Positions 1 through 7,597 of a DNA stretch of 64,000 nucleotides are shown piece after piece. The position numbers were made by a program, and so were the translations under genes. Within the stretch, counting starts at the first letter, position 1. Each line of letters starts with the position of its first letter. The stretch is from the NCBI GenBank assembly GCA_027488985.1, contig JAIYAR010000005.1:186001-250000 (forward strand), in the 5' to 3' direction. Below the pieces are notes generated by a model. The model did not search any database and was not told where the DNA came from. It saw nothing but the letters and a program-made list of their open reading frames with translations. Source of the stretch: Comamonadaceae bacterium. Lineage in GTDB: Bacteria > Pseudomonadota > Gammaproteobacteria > Burkholderiales > Burkholderiaceae_C.

Positions 1-372
1 CTGGGTGCTTTGGTAGTGGGCGGTGTGGCGGGCGCCATTTTTGTGGTGATGTTCACCCTGACCCAGAACAAATGGAAGATTGACGACGTGCTGGGCGTAT
101 GGCCGCTGCACGGCCTATGTGGCACTTGGGGTGGAATTGCGGCAGGCATTTTCGGTAGCACTGCCTTCGGCGGCCTGGGCGGCGTGAACTTCATGGCCCA
201 GCTCATCGGCACAGCTATGGGGGTAGCGTGGGCCGCCGCCGCAGGCTTTGTGGTCTATGGGTTGCTCAAGGCAACCATGGGTCTGCGCATGAGCCAGGAA
301 GAGGAATATGACGGCGCCGATCTTTCCATCCACAAAATCAGCGCATCACCAGAGCGGGAAGTGAACTGGTAA
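1..372 (+). CDS. amt: Ammonium transporter Amt, C-terminal part (truncated by window edge)
   Basis: The reading frame is already open at base 1 and stops at 370-372, so only the last 123 residues are present. It is the end of an Amt/MEP/Rh ammonium channel, an inner-membrane trimer that conducts ammonium. The segment HGLCGTWGGIAAGIFG holds the second histidine of the twin-His pore motif of the family, and two further hydrophobic stretches follow (roughly residues 70-90 of this fragment). The tail ends in a short cytoplasmic extension, the part that GlnK-type PII proteins contact in relatives; whether glnK lies upstream cannot be seen. The gene converges on the DoxX-family gene, with a strong hairpin between them. 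Confidence 0.9.
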   Translation: MGALVVGGVAGAIFVVMFTLTQNKWKIDDVLGVWPLHGLCGTWGGIAAGIFGSTAFGGLGGVNFMAQLIGTAMGVAWAAAAGFVVYGLLKATMGLRMSQEEEYDGADLSIHKISASPEREVNW

Positions 373-386
373 TTCCAGCGGCCAAT

Positions 387-415
387 CAGGCAGCTATGAA
401 TTTCATGGCTGCCTG
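387..415. terminator. Hairpin between convergent amt and doxX genes
   Basis: A nearly perfect inverted repeat with arms CAGGCAGC (387-394) and GCTGCCTG (408-415), extended inward by ATGAA/TTCAT. It lies 15 bp after the amt stop and before the end of the opposite gene, so it could end transcripts from both sides. There is no clear T-run on either strand, so a processing or REP-like role is equally possible. Its core, GCAGCTATGAATTTCAT, resembles the hairpin half of the dispersed repeat found elsewhere in the window. Confidence 0.5.
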
Positions 416-432
416 CGCTTAATTCATGGGTG

Positions 433-933
433 CTAGAGCCACTTTTTGCTGATAAACCGGTCCGCAGCCCAGGCGCCGGGGCCGTACAAGGCCAAAGCGG
501 CCAGCAAGACGCCCCAAGTGATGTGCTGCTGCAGCGCAGCAGGGGCAATCTCGCTCAGTGACAGCACAGCCATCACGTTGACCACGCTCAGGCCCAGGGC
601 TGCGAACCGGCCACCCAAGCCCAGCACCAGCAGCACCGGCAACACGAGCTCACCCGCAGTGCCCATCCAGGCTGCCATTGCGGGAGGTAGCAGAGGCACG
701 TGGTATTCGTCCATGAACAAAGCAAGGGTGATGTCCCAGTCCCGGAGCTTGGTCAGGCCCGACGAAAAAAACACATGTGCCACATACAGGCGGGCCAGCA
801 AAGCGGCGGGGGCTTGCAGGGCATCCAGCAGGCGATAGCCCCTTTCGATGATCGAGGTCAGGAAGGTGAACCGGTGCCCGACACCAAGACGGGAGGGCGT
901 TGCCAACATGGATTTCATTGCGTCTCTTTTCAA
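433..933 (-). CDS. DoxX-family membrane protein, last gene of the bufferin-type operon
   Basis: A 166-residue integral membrane protein of the DoxX family (four predicted transmembrane segments: about residues 42-60, 85-105, 108-128 and 135-155). The segment LLARLYVAHVFFSSGLTKLRDW is the usual DoxX start, so the first 35 residues are an extra N-terminal tail. It lies 16 bp downstream of the BufC-like gene on the same strand, so it is probably co-transcribed as gene 4 after bufA-bufB-bufC. DoxX proteins are recurrent partners in MNIO/bufferin operons; a redox or quinone-linked role is suggested for the family but not shown for this protein. Start choice between the first Met and Met6 is uncertain. 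Confidence 0.8.
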   Translation of the reverse strand: MKRDAMKSMLATPSRLGVGHRFTFLTSIIERGYRLLDALQAPAALLARLYVAHVFFSSGLTKLRDWDITLALFMDEYHVPLLPPAMAAWMGTAGELVLPVLLVLGLGGRFAALGLSVVNVMAVLSLSEIAPAALQQHITWGVLLAALALYGPGAWAADRFISKKWL

Positions 934-949
934 AAAAGGGGAACGGCGA

Positions 950-1723
950 TCAGGCGCCGGACTGAACGGCCAACAAAAGGCCGCTTTGGACAGCCATAGT
1001 CAGCCATAGGGAAATATCCAGGTGGGGTGCGGCATCCAAGGCCTGCCCCAGGCTACGCCGCGTGAGCAACGCATTCAGGAACGCTGCTTCACCCGCAAGG
1101 GCAAAGCGTACACAGGGCTTGAAGCCCTGCCGCCACACCACAGCGTCTTCCGCCGCGCGCGCCTGCAATAGCCGCCCCACCTCTTCAAAGCTGGGGCCGC
1201 CTTCCCCATGGGCTGCATGGATGCTCGCTACCGGCCAGTCACTGCACAGCGTGGCAGTACCGGGGGCGAGGTGCAGCCACAACGTGCCGGGGTCTTCGGT
1301 ACTGAGCAGCGCCAGCGTGCTCAAGTCCGGGGATGCGTCTTGCAAGCCGGTCATGCGGTGCAGAGCCCACTCCAGACGCGCCACACCGGGAAGGTAGGGT
1401 GTGTCATCCAATTGACGGCTGCCCGCAACATACTCCGCAAGGCCTTCGCCCCATTGCGCCATATCGCCATACTGTGGCGGGTAGGCATGCCAGTAGGCAC
1501 GGGCCAAGTCACCGAAACTGTCTTCGCCCACCAACTGGGCCATCACCGGGTAAGCCGCCTGGAGCACACGTTCGGCCAGGGCATGGCCGTTAGCTTGATA
1601 GGCCTTTATGCCTCTAGCGCCCGTATCGATTGCGCGAGTAGCTACATTTTTCATAGCATCATCAGCGGGCCAGTCGAACAAGGCTGATACCAACGCTTGT
1701 TGTTGCAGAGCCAGGGTGCTCAT
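950..1723 (-). CDS. bufC: BufC/HvfC-type DUF2063 protein, partner of the MNIO enzyme
   Basis: A 257-residue protein with an N-terminal DUF2063 (HvfC/BufC) domain, recognisable from the pattern [20 protein letters not shown] followed by [13 protein letters not shown], which is typical of the family. In studied systems the DUF2063 protein binds the precursor peptide and delivers it to the DUF692 iron enzyme. The gene overlaps the bufB stop by 4 bp (ATGA), consistent with coupled translation and a stable BufB-BufC pair. Residues about 22-40 are encoded by a copy of the dispersed repeat at 1612-1660, read through in frame, which lengthens the linker between the first helix and the conserved part. 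The function is inferred from family and neighbours. Confidence 0.85.
   Translation of the reverse strand: MSTLALQQQALVSALFDWPADDAMKNVATRAIDTGARGIKAYQANGHALAERVLQAAYPVMAQLVGEDSFGDLARAYWHAYPPQYGDMAQWGEGLAEYVAGSRQLDDTPYLPGVARLEWALHRMTGLQDASPDLSTLALLSTEDPGTLWLHLAPGTATLCSDWPVASIHAAHGEGGPSFEEVGRLLQARAAEDAVVWRQGFKPCVRFALAGEAAFLNALLTRRSLGQALDAAPHLDISLWLTMAVQSGLLLAVQSGA
1612..1660 (+). repeat. Dispersed repeat copy A, inside bufC
   Basis: Matches the other copies in order: CTCTAGCGCCCG at the left, TTGCGCGAGTAGCTA in the middle and CATAGCATC at the right. It lies entirely within the bufC reading frame (opposite strand) and adds about 16 residues with no stop or frameshift. Confidence 0.7.
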
Positions 1724-2649
1724 GCTGCGTACGCCAATTCAGCCTGCAAGGCGGCTTGTGCCATCTGGCGCGCCAGACCGGCTTCATTCAGTAGCACATC
1801 CAGAGCGGGGACATCCGTGTCCCACTCCACCAACGTGGGCACGGCGCCGAAACGCCGGATGGCGTGGCGGTAAACCGCCCACACCGCATCACAAACACGG
1901 CTGCCGTGGTCATCGATCACGATATGGCCGTGGGCGTCATGCACCTCGCAATGCCCGGCCACATGCAACTCACCCACTGCAGCGGGGTGGATGGCATCGA
2001 GCCAGGCACAACAGGCAGCCACCGGGTCCTGCGGATCACCTTGTAATCGGGCGTTCAGCGCGTTGACATAGATGTTGTTCACATCCAGCAGCAACTGGCA
2101 GCCGGTGCGCCGGGCCAGCGCATTGAGGAACTCCGGTTCGGCCCATTCTTTCTCACCGGGCACCGGGCGCCATTGCACATAAGCCGACAGGTTCTCCACC
2201 ATGAAGGGGCGCTGCAAACGGTCTTGCACACGCTGCACATTGGCGCACAAGGTGTCGAGCGCTTCGTCGCTGAACGGCAAGGGCAACAGGTCGGCAGCGT
2301 GCACGGTCTGGGCCGATCCCCAAGCTGCACGGGCAAAGCTGGCATGGTCGCTGACCCGTACAGGGTCGATGCGGCGCACCAGGGCATCCAGCTCATCCAA
2401 GTGCCAGGGATCCAACCCCGCCACTGAGCCCAACGACAGGCCTACGCCATGCAAGCTGATGGGATACAGGGAGCGCCCCTGTTCCAACACTGCCAAACTA
2501 GCGCCACCGCGGGCAAAAAAATTCTCCGAGTGGACTTCCAGAAAGTCCAGCGAGGGCTGCTGTTGCAGTACCTGCGCGTAATGGGGGTGCCGCCACCCGA
2601 TACCGACCTGAACACAGCCGGATAAGGCCGGGGCGTGAGTGATTTGCAT
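1720..2649 (-). CDS. bufB: BufB, DUF692/MNIO multinuclear non-haem iron oxidase
   Basis: The 309-residue protein starting at ATG 2649 is a DUF692 (MNIO) enzyme, a TIM-barrel iron oxidase that modifies cysteines of a peptide substrate. Visible family segments are [10 protein letters not shown] near the start, [52 protein letters not shown] and LVEWDTDVP, which supply the expected His, Glu, Asp and Asn metal ligands. An upstream in-frame extension to 2862 runs through the bufA gene and lacks family similarity, so ATG 2649 is preferred. It follows bufA by 47 bp and overlaps bufC by 4 bp. In characterised bufferin systems the enzyme converts Cys residues of BufA into copper-binding heterocycles in the cytoplasm before export. 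Confidence 0.9.
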   Translation of the reverse strand: MQITHAPALSGCVQVGIGWRHPHYAQVLQQQPSLDFLEVHSENFFARGGASLAVLEQGRSLYPISLHGVGLSLGSVAGLDPWHLDELDALVRRIDPVRVSDHASFARAAWGSAQTVHAADLLPLPFSDEALDTLCANVQRVQDRLQRPFMVENLSAYVQWRPVPGEKEWAEPEFLNALARRTGCQLLLDVNNIYVNALNARLQGDPQDPVAACCAWLDAIHPAAVGELHVAGHCEVHDAHGHIVIDDHGSRVCDAVWAVYRHAIRRFGAVPTLVEWDTDVPALDVLLNEAGLARQMAQAALQAELAYAA

Positions 2650-2696
2650 GGTCGGGTATGCGTGGGGGCGGACTTTGAAATGCGATCGAAGCCGGA

Positions 2697-2954
2697 TTAC
2701 ATCTTGGGAGCCATCAGGCTGCCCTTCATTTTTTCGCAGGTGCCTTTGGCCACGTATTTCCATTCGCCTTTGTCCATGTCCACTTTGGACTGGCCAGCGC
2801 ATGAGTGGGTGCCGGATGCATTGGCGCAATCGTTTTGACCGGCTTTGGCAATGCCATAGCATTTTTCTTTTTCCTGGGCTGCAACGGGGGCAGCGGCCAG
2901 GGTCAGGGACATCAGAGTGGCAGCGGTAGCGGCAAGCAAAGCACGTTGGTTCAT
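2697..2954 (-). CDS. bufA: BufA1-type bufferin precursor (DUF2282), secreted Cys peptide
   Basis: An 85-residue precursor with a signal peptide ([20 protein letters not shown], cleavage probably after PVAAQ, about residue 27) and a 58-residue mature part with four cysteines in the contexts KCYG, NDCAN, HSCAG and GTCEK. This Cys pattern is that of BufA1/DUF2282 bufferins, metallophore peptides whose cysteines are modified by BufB/BufC and which buffer periplasmic copper. It is the first gene of the operon bufA-bufB-bufC-doxX. The gene faces a divergent ECF sigma gene across 174 bp, so a sigma-dependent stress promoter is likely. The assignment is from family knowledge; copper binding here is an inference. 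Confidence 0.9.
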   Translation of the reverse strand: MNQRALLAATAATLMSLTLAAAPVAAQEKEKCYGIAKAGQNDCANASGTHSCAGQSKVDMDKGEWKYVAKGTCEKMKGSLMAPKM

Positions 2955-3128
2955 GTGGAAACTCCTGAAGTGGTTACGTCAATGGATTACAACCATTCAG
3001 CCTCCGGAGCCATGTGCGCCAGTGCTGTGGTTGACGTTTAGTCCGGTGACCCGCCTCTTTCTTACACACCGCGCAAAAAAAGTTCAAATCACAACCGTAC
3101 ACTGTTCATCAAACTCCGCGAGCACCCC
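2955..3128. promoter_or_regulatory. Divergent promoter region between bufA and the ECF sigma gene
   Basis: This 174-bp gap must hold promoters for both the bufferin operon (leftward) and the sigma gene (rightward). A Shine-Dalgarno-like AGGAG lies just before the bufA start (complement of 2960-2968). On the minus strand TGTAAGAAAG (complement of 3057-3066) is a candidate ECF -35-type element, but no convincingly spaced -10 was found, so promoter positions are left open. Confidence 0.45.
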
Positions 3129-3698
3129 ATGACCCGCTACGAAGACCAAGTCGCCGAACATCGCGACTATCTCTACAAATTTGCACGATTGCAACTGCGC
3201 AACGAAACGTGGGCGGAAGACGCGGTGTCTGAAACCTTGCTGGCGGCTCTGTCCAAACCCCAGGCATTCGACAACCGGTCCCAACTCAAGACTTGGTTGG
3301 TCGGCATCCTGAAACACAAGGTAGTGGACGCATTGCGCCACCATGGGCGCGAAGTCACCATCATGGGCAGCACCGAAGACGAGGATGCCGACCCGCTGGA
3401 GCTTTTGAATTTCAAGACAGATGGCCACTTTGTAGAAGCCCCTGCAGACTGGGGCAATCCGGAACAGCAAACCAGCAGCCGGCAGTTCTTTGAAATCCTG
3501 GAAGCCTGCACCGACAAGCTACCCGCAGTGCAAGGGCGACTATTCCTGATGCGCGAGTGGCTAGAGATGTCTAGCGAGGAAATTTGTAAGGAACTGGATC
3601 TGACCCCGACCAATCTCTACGTCCAACTCCACCGGGCACGATTGCGGCTCAGGGAATGTCTAGAAATGAATTGGTTTCAGAAAGCAGGTGCCTTGTGA
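3129..3698 (+). CDS. ECF-family RNA polymerase sigma factor
   Basis: A 189-residue sigma-70 family protein of the ECF type, with region 2 (about residues 10-75, including DAVSETLLAAL and FDNRSQLKTWLVGILKHKVVDALR) and region 4 (about 125-180, with LPAVQGRLFLMREWLEMSSE followed by the helix-turn-helix LDLTPTNLYVQLHRARLRLR). It directs RNA polymerase to a small set of stress promoters. Its position, divergent from the bufA operon and followed at a 4-bp overlap by a zinc-finger anti-sigma candidate, suggests that it controls the bufferin genes and itself, as other ECF factors do for bufferin operons. The inducing signal (copper or other metal stress) is an inference. Confidence 0.9.
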   Translation: MTRYEDQVAEHRDYLYKFARLQLRNETWAEDAVSETLLAALSKPQAFDNRSQLKTWLVGILKHKVVDALRHHGREVTIMGSTEDEDADPLELLNFKTDGHFVEAPADWGNPEQQTSSRQFFEILEACTDKLPAVQGRLFLMREWLEMSSEEICKELDLTPTNLYVQLHRARLRLRECLEMNWFQKAGAL

Positions 3699-3907
3699 AG
3701 ATGCTGCGCCGTACATGCAAAGAAGCGACCGCACTGATGGTGGCACGGGAAGACCGCGTTTTGCCGGTGGAAGATCGTGTCGCTTTGTATTTCCACTTGC
3801 TGGCCTGCAAGGCCTGTCCCCGCTTTGAGAAACAGCTGTTGACCCTGCGTAACAGCATGCGCCAGTGGCGCCATTACAGCGAAAACGATGCCGATTCTGC
3901 CGGCTAA
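3695..3907 (+). CDS. Small zf-HC2-type anti-sigma factor candidate
   Basis: A 70-residue protein beginning at GTG 3695, which overlaps the sigma stop in GTGA, a typical coupled start; ATG 3701 is the alternative. It has a Cys near the N-terminus (CKEATALMV) and the HLLACKACPRF segment, giving the Cys...His-x3-Cys-x2-Cys pattern of zinc-binding zf-HC2 anti-sigma domains. No transmembrane segment is present, so it would be a soluble, cytoplasmic sensor that holds the ECF sigma factor and releases it on thiol or metal stress. The role is inferred from motif and position. Confidence 0.8.
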   Translation: MKMLRRTCKEATALMVAREDRVLPVEDRVALYFHLLACKACPRFEKQLLTLRNSMRQWRHYSENDADSAG

Positions 3908-4092
3908 CCTGAAAAAACAAGAAAAACTAGGATTCCTGCATAAAGTGACGCATAATGGTTTGGCATTGCCGAAATATCGGTGTGCAAGTTTGCGGTGATT
4001 AGTCAGTTTCGCGTCTGCTTTAAGTCTTCAATGGTTTGTTGATTGCGGTTAAGGACTCCATCGCGTTTTGAGTTATTTTGAGGAGTCCCTCC

Positions 4093-4524
4093 ATGGGCAA
4101 CAAACTTTACGTAGGCAACCTGCCTTATTCTTTCCGTGACGAAGACCTGCAACAAGCGTTTTCCCAGCACGGTTCCGTTTCCAGCGCCAAAGTCATGATG
4201 GAACGCGACACCGGTCGCTCCAAAGGCTTCGGTTTTGTGGAAATGGGCAGTGATGCTGAAGCACAAACCGCAATCAACGCCATGAACGGTCAACAGTTTG
4301 GTGGCCGTGGTTTGGTTGTGAATGAAGCACGTCCCATGGAGCCACGTCCTCCCCGTTCCGGCGGCTTCGGCGGCGGCGCTGGTGGTGGCGGTGGCTACGG
4401 CGGCGGTGGCCGGTCCGGTGGCGGCGGCTTTGGCGGCGGCGGCCGTTCCGGTGGCGGTGGCTACGGCGGCGGTGGTGACCGTTCCGGTGGCGGCGGCTAC
4501 GGCGGTGGCCGTTCCAGCTACTAA
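4093..4524 (+). CDS. Glycine-rich RRM RNA-binding protein
   Basis: A 143-residue protein with one RNA-recognition motif at the N-terminus (residues 3-78): RNP2 is LYVGNL and RNP1 is KGFGFVEM. The C-terminal third is almost only Gly with Arg, Ser, Tyr and Phe, built from GGGGYGGGG/RSGGGGF units, as in cold-induced bacterial and plant glycine-rich RNA-binding proteins. The start ATG 4093 has AGGAG at 4081-4085; an upstream in-frame TTG overlaps that site and is not used here. It is a single-gene unit with a 185-bp leader and a strong terminator. A role as a cold-induced RNA chaperone is inferred from the family. Confidence 0.92.
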   Translation: MGNKLYVGNLPYSFRDEDLQQAFSQHGSVSSAKVMMERDTGRSKGFGFVEMGSDAEAQTAINAMNGQQFGGRGLVVNEARPMEPRPPRSGGFGGGAGGGGGYGGGGRSGGGGFGGGGRSGGGGYGGGGDRSGGGGYGGGRSSY

Positions 4525-4548
4525 GCCAGGAACTGCATCTGCAGATCA

Positions 4549-4573
4549 AAAAAGGGACCTTCGGGTCCCTTTT
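4549..4573 (+). terminator. Rho-independent terminator of the RRM gene
   Basis: A 9-bp stem, AAAGGGACC (4551-4559) with GGTCCCTTT (4564-4572), closes a TTCG tetraloop of the stable C(UUCG)G type and ends in a short T-run. It lies 25 bp after the stop. The stem has A and T runs at its two ends, so it may also serve the convergent SDR gene. Confidence 0.9.
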
Positions 4574-4596
4574 GTTGTGCTTCTCTCACACTTCGT

Positions 4597-5373
4597 TCAC
4601 GCTTCATCAATGCGACGTTTACGGGGCCGGCCCGCCAACACTTTGTCAAACAACGCATTGGGCAAAGCACGCAAAATTTTGGCTATGTAGCCCATTTGCC
4701 AGGGAATCACGCGGTAACTTACGCCCTGCGTAATGGCGTCAAAAGCGCGCGCGGCAAAGGCATCGGCTGTCATTAAAAAGGGCATGGAATACCGGTTTTG
4801 CCGGGTCAAGGGCGTGTCAATATAGCCGGGGCAAATGGTGACCACTTTGACGCCGCTGTCATGCAGCTCTCCACGTAGCGATTCACAGTAAGCAATAACG
4901 GCCGCTTTGCTGGCGCAGTAGGCCCCATGCCCGGGAAGGCCGCGGATACCGGCTACGCTGCCAATGCCCACCAAACGGCCCGAACCACGTTGCTCCATGG
5001 CAGCAATGAAGGGATGAAAAGTCGCAGCCAAACCGATGTTATTCGTGGCGAAGGTACGTTGCATGACGTCAATATCACCACGAATGCCCGAATCCATACC
5101 GATGCTGATGCCAGCATTCGCGATCACGATATCGGGCACACCTTGGGCGCTCAAGCAAACACGACCTGCAGCCACAATGCTTTCGGTCTCGGCCACATCA
5201 GCGCTGTAGACCTTGAAGCGTTGTGGATCCAGTCGCTCTGTCGTTGCCCAGCGCTCAATTTCCGCGGTACGCCGCGCGACCAGGGCCAGGGAAAAACCTT
5301 CGTCGTAAAAGCGCTTAGCCATTGCTTGGCCAATTCCGCTGGAAGCGCCGGTAATGAAAACTAGCGATGCCAT
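4597..5373 (-). CDS. Short-chain dehydrogenase/reductase (SDR), substrate unknown
   Basis: A 258-residue classical-type SDR. The NAD(P)-binding TGASSGIGQAMA motif is at residues 8-19, NAGIS follows near 88-92, and the catalytic Tyr-Lys pair is in YCASKAA around residues 152-158 after a Ser in GIGSVAG. The C-terminal part (LRALPNALFDKVLAGRPRKR) is basic and hydrophobic, as in SDR proteins that sit on membranes or act on lipids. It is the last gene on the minus strand after lptC, 20 bp away, so it may be co-transcribed with the LPS genes, but there is no direct evidence for an LPS substrate. Confidence 0.85.
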   Translation of the reverse strand: MASLVFITGASSGIGQAMAKRFYDEGFSLALVARRTAEIERWATTERLDPQRFKVYSADVAETESIVAAGRVCLSAQGVPDIVIANAGISIGMDSGIRGDIDVMQRTFATNNIGLAATFHPFIAAMEQRGSGRLVGIGSVAGIRGLPGHGAYCASKAAVIAYCESLRGELHDSGVKVVTICPGYIDTPLTRQNRYSMPFLMTADAFAARAFDAITQGVSYRVIPWQMGYIAKILRALPNALFDKVLAGRPRKRRIDEA

Positions 5374-5393
5374 AGATATCCTTGAACGGTGAA

Positions 5394-6011
5394 TTAGCGA
5401 ATAGCAGGAACCAATGTCCCACGGACACGGCCCTGAAGTCGCGCTACCTGTTGCACATTGTCATAGTCCATGGCGTCTGCGGTGAACAAATCGTTGCCGC
5501 GCCGCAACTCAACCGGCTTGTTGGATTTCACTTGCTCGGTATCCATGAACGCGTGCAAAAACTCGCCCCTGTATTCAGTGCGTACCTGCTCGGGGTTACC
5601 CTTGCTGGCCGGGATTGCTTCGCGCACCACTATGGCATTGCCCATAAGCTGCACTTCAGAGCCATCTTCATTGGTCAAGCCACGGTTCGCTGTGGCGGTA
5701 GTTAGCCGGCCTTTCGCATCAAAGGAGCGGATGTGGATGGCGTCAATCTCCATCCATTGGGTATCTGGGTAATGGCGGGCCACGTCACCCATCACTTCAG
5801 AACGGAGTTTGCCTGCAGAATCAAAGGTCTTCACGCTAAAGCCATGCATGAAATAGTCTGGTTCATGGCCGCGTACACGTTCAGGAGCGCTCGGCTCAGC
5901 CACCGGTGTGCTGCGCACCAACCAGTAGGTACCCAGTGCCAGCACCCCCATCACCAGAACAGGGAGGTACAGCATGAGCCGTTCCCATGCGTTGTAAAGA
6001 AGGTTTTTCAC
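5394..6011 (-). CDS. lptC: LPS export system protein LptC
   Basis: A 205-residue bitopic inner-membrane protein that passes LPS from the LptBFG ABC transporter to the periplasmic LptA bridge. One transmembrane segment (about residues 12-34, LMLYLPVLVMGVLALGTYWL) is followed by a periplasmic beta-jellyroll (SVKTFDSAGKLRSEVMGD, MEIDAIHIRSFDAKG, GNDLFTADAMDYDN). The GTG start at 6011 overlaps the kdsC stop in GTGA and fits the family length of about 190-210. Unusually, lptA and lptB, which normally follow, are replaced here by an SDR gene. Confidence 0.88.
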   Translation of the reverse strand: MKNLLYNAWERLMLYLPVLVMGVLALGTYWLVRSTPVAEPSAPERVRGHEPDYFMHGFSVKTFDSAGKLRSEVMGDVARHYPDTQWMEIDAIHIRSFDAKGRLTTATANRGLTNEDGSEVQLMGNAIVVREAIPASKGNPEQVRTEYRGEFLHAFMDTEQVKSNKPVELRRGNDLFTADAMDYDNVQQVARLQGRVRGTLVPAIR

Positions 6012-6553
6012 GAAATATAGAGCTCTAGAAGACCTGCATAGCGCCCACTGGCCACCATCAGCAGATCGCAAACCTCACGCACTGCACCATGCCCACCAGC
6101 CGCTCTGGTGACGTAATGGGCCCGGCCACTGACCTCCAAGTGCGCATTCAGCGGAGCAGCTGCAAATGCACATGCCGACATCATCGGCAAATCCGGCCAA
6201 TCGTCACCCATCGCAGCCGCTTGCTCCCAGCCCATCCCCAAGGCAGTCAAAATTTCCTCGGCCGCAGGGCGCTTGTCTTCGGTGCCGAAACGGGCGTGTT
6301 CAATGCCCAAGGCTTGAAGGCGAAGACGCAGGGCCGGCGAATCCCGACCGGTCACTACCGCTGGTGTGATTCCCGCCTTTTGCAACAACTTGAGTCCATG
6401 ACCGTCCAAGGTATTGAAACGCTTGCTGGTCTCACCGTCAGCAGTGAAATGCAAACCACCATCGGTAAGGACGCCATCCACATCGAGGAAGAGAACGCGA
6501 ATGTTCTGCGCCTTCAGCAGCAGATCCGGTGGAAAGTTCAGGAGAGGAGCCAT
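6008..6553 (-). CDS. kdsC: 3-deoxy-D-manno-octulosonate 8-phosphate phosphatase KdsC
   Basis: A 181-residue HAD-superfamily phosphatase that removes phosphate from KDO-8-phosphate to give KDO for the LPS inner core. The nucleophile motif is DVDGVLTDG (residues 23-31), the Thr motif is VVTGRDS, and the last HAD motif is MGDDWPDLPMM, with the small C1-type cap-less KdsC fold. It starts on the last base of the kdsD stop and overlaps lptC by 4 bp, so kdsD-kdsC-lptC is one translationally coupled unit. Confidence 0.93.
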   Translation of the reverse strand: MAPLLNFPPDLLLKAQNIRVLFLDVDGVLTDGGLHFTADGETSKRFNTLDGHGLKLLQKAGITPAVVTGRDSPALRLRLQALGIEHARFGTEDKRPAAEEILTALGMGWEQAAAMGDDWPDLPMMSACAFAAAPLNAHLEVSGRAHYVTRAAGGHGAVREVCDLLMVASGRYAGLLELYIS

Positions 6554-7554
6554 CAGATCACCTTGGCCCGCATTAAATCGTTGCTATTGATAGCGCCGCA
6601 GAGACGCCCGGTTTCGTCGACTACCAACACACTGGTAATGCGGCGTGCTTCCATCAAATCGGCCGCATCAACTGCCAAGGCATGGGCAGAGATAGTACTG
6701 GGGTTGACATGCATGACATCCGCAGCGGTTTTGGCGCGCAAATCGGTTCCTTGCTCTACCAATCTGCGCAGGTCACCATCGGTAAAAATGCCTATCAAAG
6801 TGCCGTCGTCGGACACCACAGCAGTGGCGCCCAAGCCCTTGGCACTCATTTCGCGCATCAATTCGCTGAACGTGGCACCGGCCACTACGCGCGGAACTGC
6901 ATCCCCGTTGCGCATGACATCCGACACATGGGTCAAAAGTTTGCGCCCCAATGCCCCACCCGGGTGCGAGCGGGCAAAGTCCTCTGCACGAAATCCCCGG
7001 GCATCGAGCAATGCAACCGCCAAGGCATCACCCATGGCCAGTTGTGCCGTGGTGCTCGCAGTAGGGGCCAGATTCAAGGGGCAGGCTTCTTTCCCAACGG
7101 CGGTGTCAATCCAGAAGTCGGCGTGCTGTGCCATGGTGCTTTTCTCATTGCCTGTCATGGCGACCAGAGGCACGCCCAAGCGTTTGAGTACCGGAAGGAT
7201 CGCCGCCACTTCCTGGGATTCACCGCTATTGGAAATCATGAGCACCAGATCGGCTGCTGTCACCATACCCAAATCGCCATGACTCGCCTCAGCGGGGTGT
7301 ACAAACATGGCCGGTGTCCCCGTTGATGCGAGGGTCGCTGCAATCTTGCGTCCCACATGCCCGCTTTTGCCCATCCCCATGACCACCACGCGCCCGGGGA
7401 TAGTCAGCACCCGCTCCACGGTCTGCACAAAGCCTTCGCCGAGACGGTTTTTCAGCCCTTGAACGGCGGCTGCTTCAATGTCGAAAGTTTCTTTGGCGAG
7501 GGCAATCGCGCGCTGCGCATCAAAAGGCGATGCGGTGAGGGAAGGTACTGTCAT
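6553..7554 (-). CDS. kdsD: D-arabinose 5-phosphate isomerase KdsD
   Basis: A 333-residue sugar-phosphate isomerase (KpsF/GutQ/KdsD family) that turns ribulose 5-phosphate into arabinose 5-phosphate, the first step towards KDO. The SIS domain (about residues 40-180) shows GMGKSGHVGRKIAATLASTG and the segment HPAEASHGDLGM. Two CBS domains follow (about 210-265 and 275-333). It is the first gene of kdsD-kdsC-lptC and is divergent from the Kef-type antiporter, 43 bp apart. Confidence 0.94.
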   Translation of the reverse strand: MTVPSLTASPFDAQRAIALAKETFDIEAAAVQGLKNRLGEGFVQTVERVLTIPGRVVVMGMGKSGHVGRKIAATLASTGTPAMFVHPAEASHGDLGMVTAADLVLMISNSGESQEVAAILPVLKRLGVPLVAMTGNEKSTMAQHADFWIDTAVGKEACPLNLAPTASTTAQLAMGDALAVALLDARGFRAEDFARSHPGGALGRKLLTHVSDVMRNGDAVPRVVAGATFSELMREMSAKGLGATAVVSDDGTLIGIFTDGDLRRLVEQGTDLRAKTAADVMHVNPSTISAHALAVDAADLMEARRITSVLVVDETGRLCGAINSNDLMRAKVI

Positions 7555-7597
7555 CCGTGCATTTTATAGAGCGCATGTCTCTTGCTAGTATTAGCCT

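Noticed and set aside
2650..2862. Longer start for the BufB gene
   Set aside because: The extra 71 codons overlap the bufA gene in another frame and have no DUF692 similarity.
4366..4520. Short tandem repeats of GGCGGCGGTGGC type that could be taken for a repeat array
   Set aside because: They encode the glycine-rich tail of the RRM protein in frame; no CRISPR-like spacer pattern.
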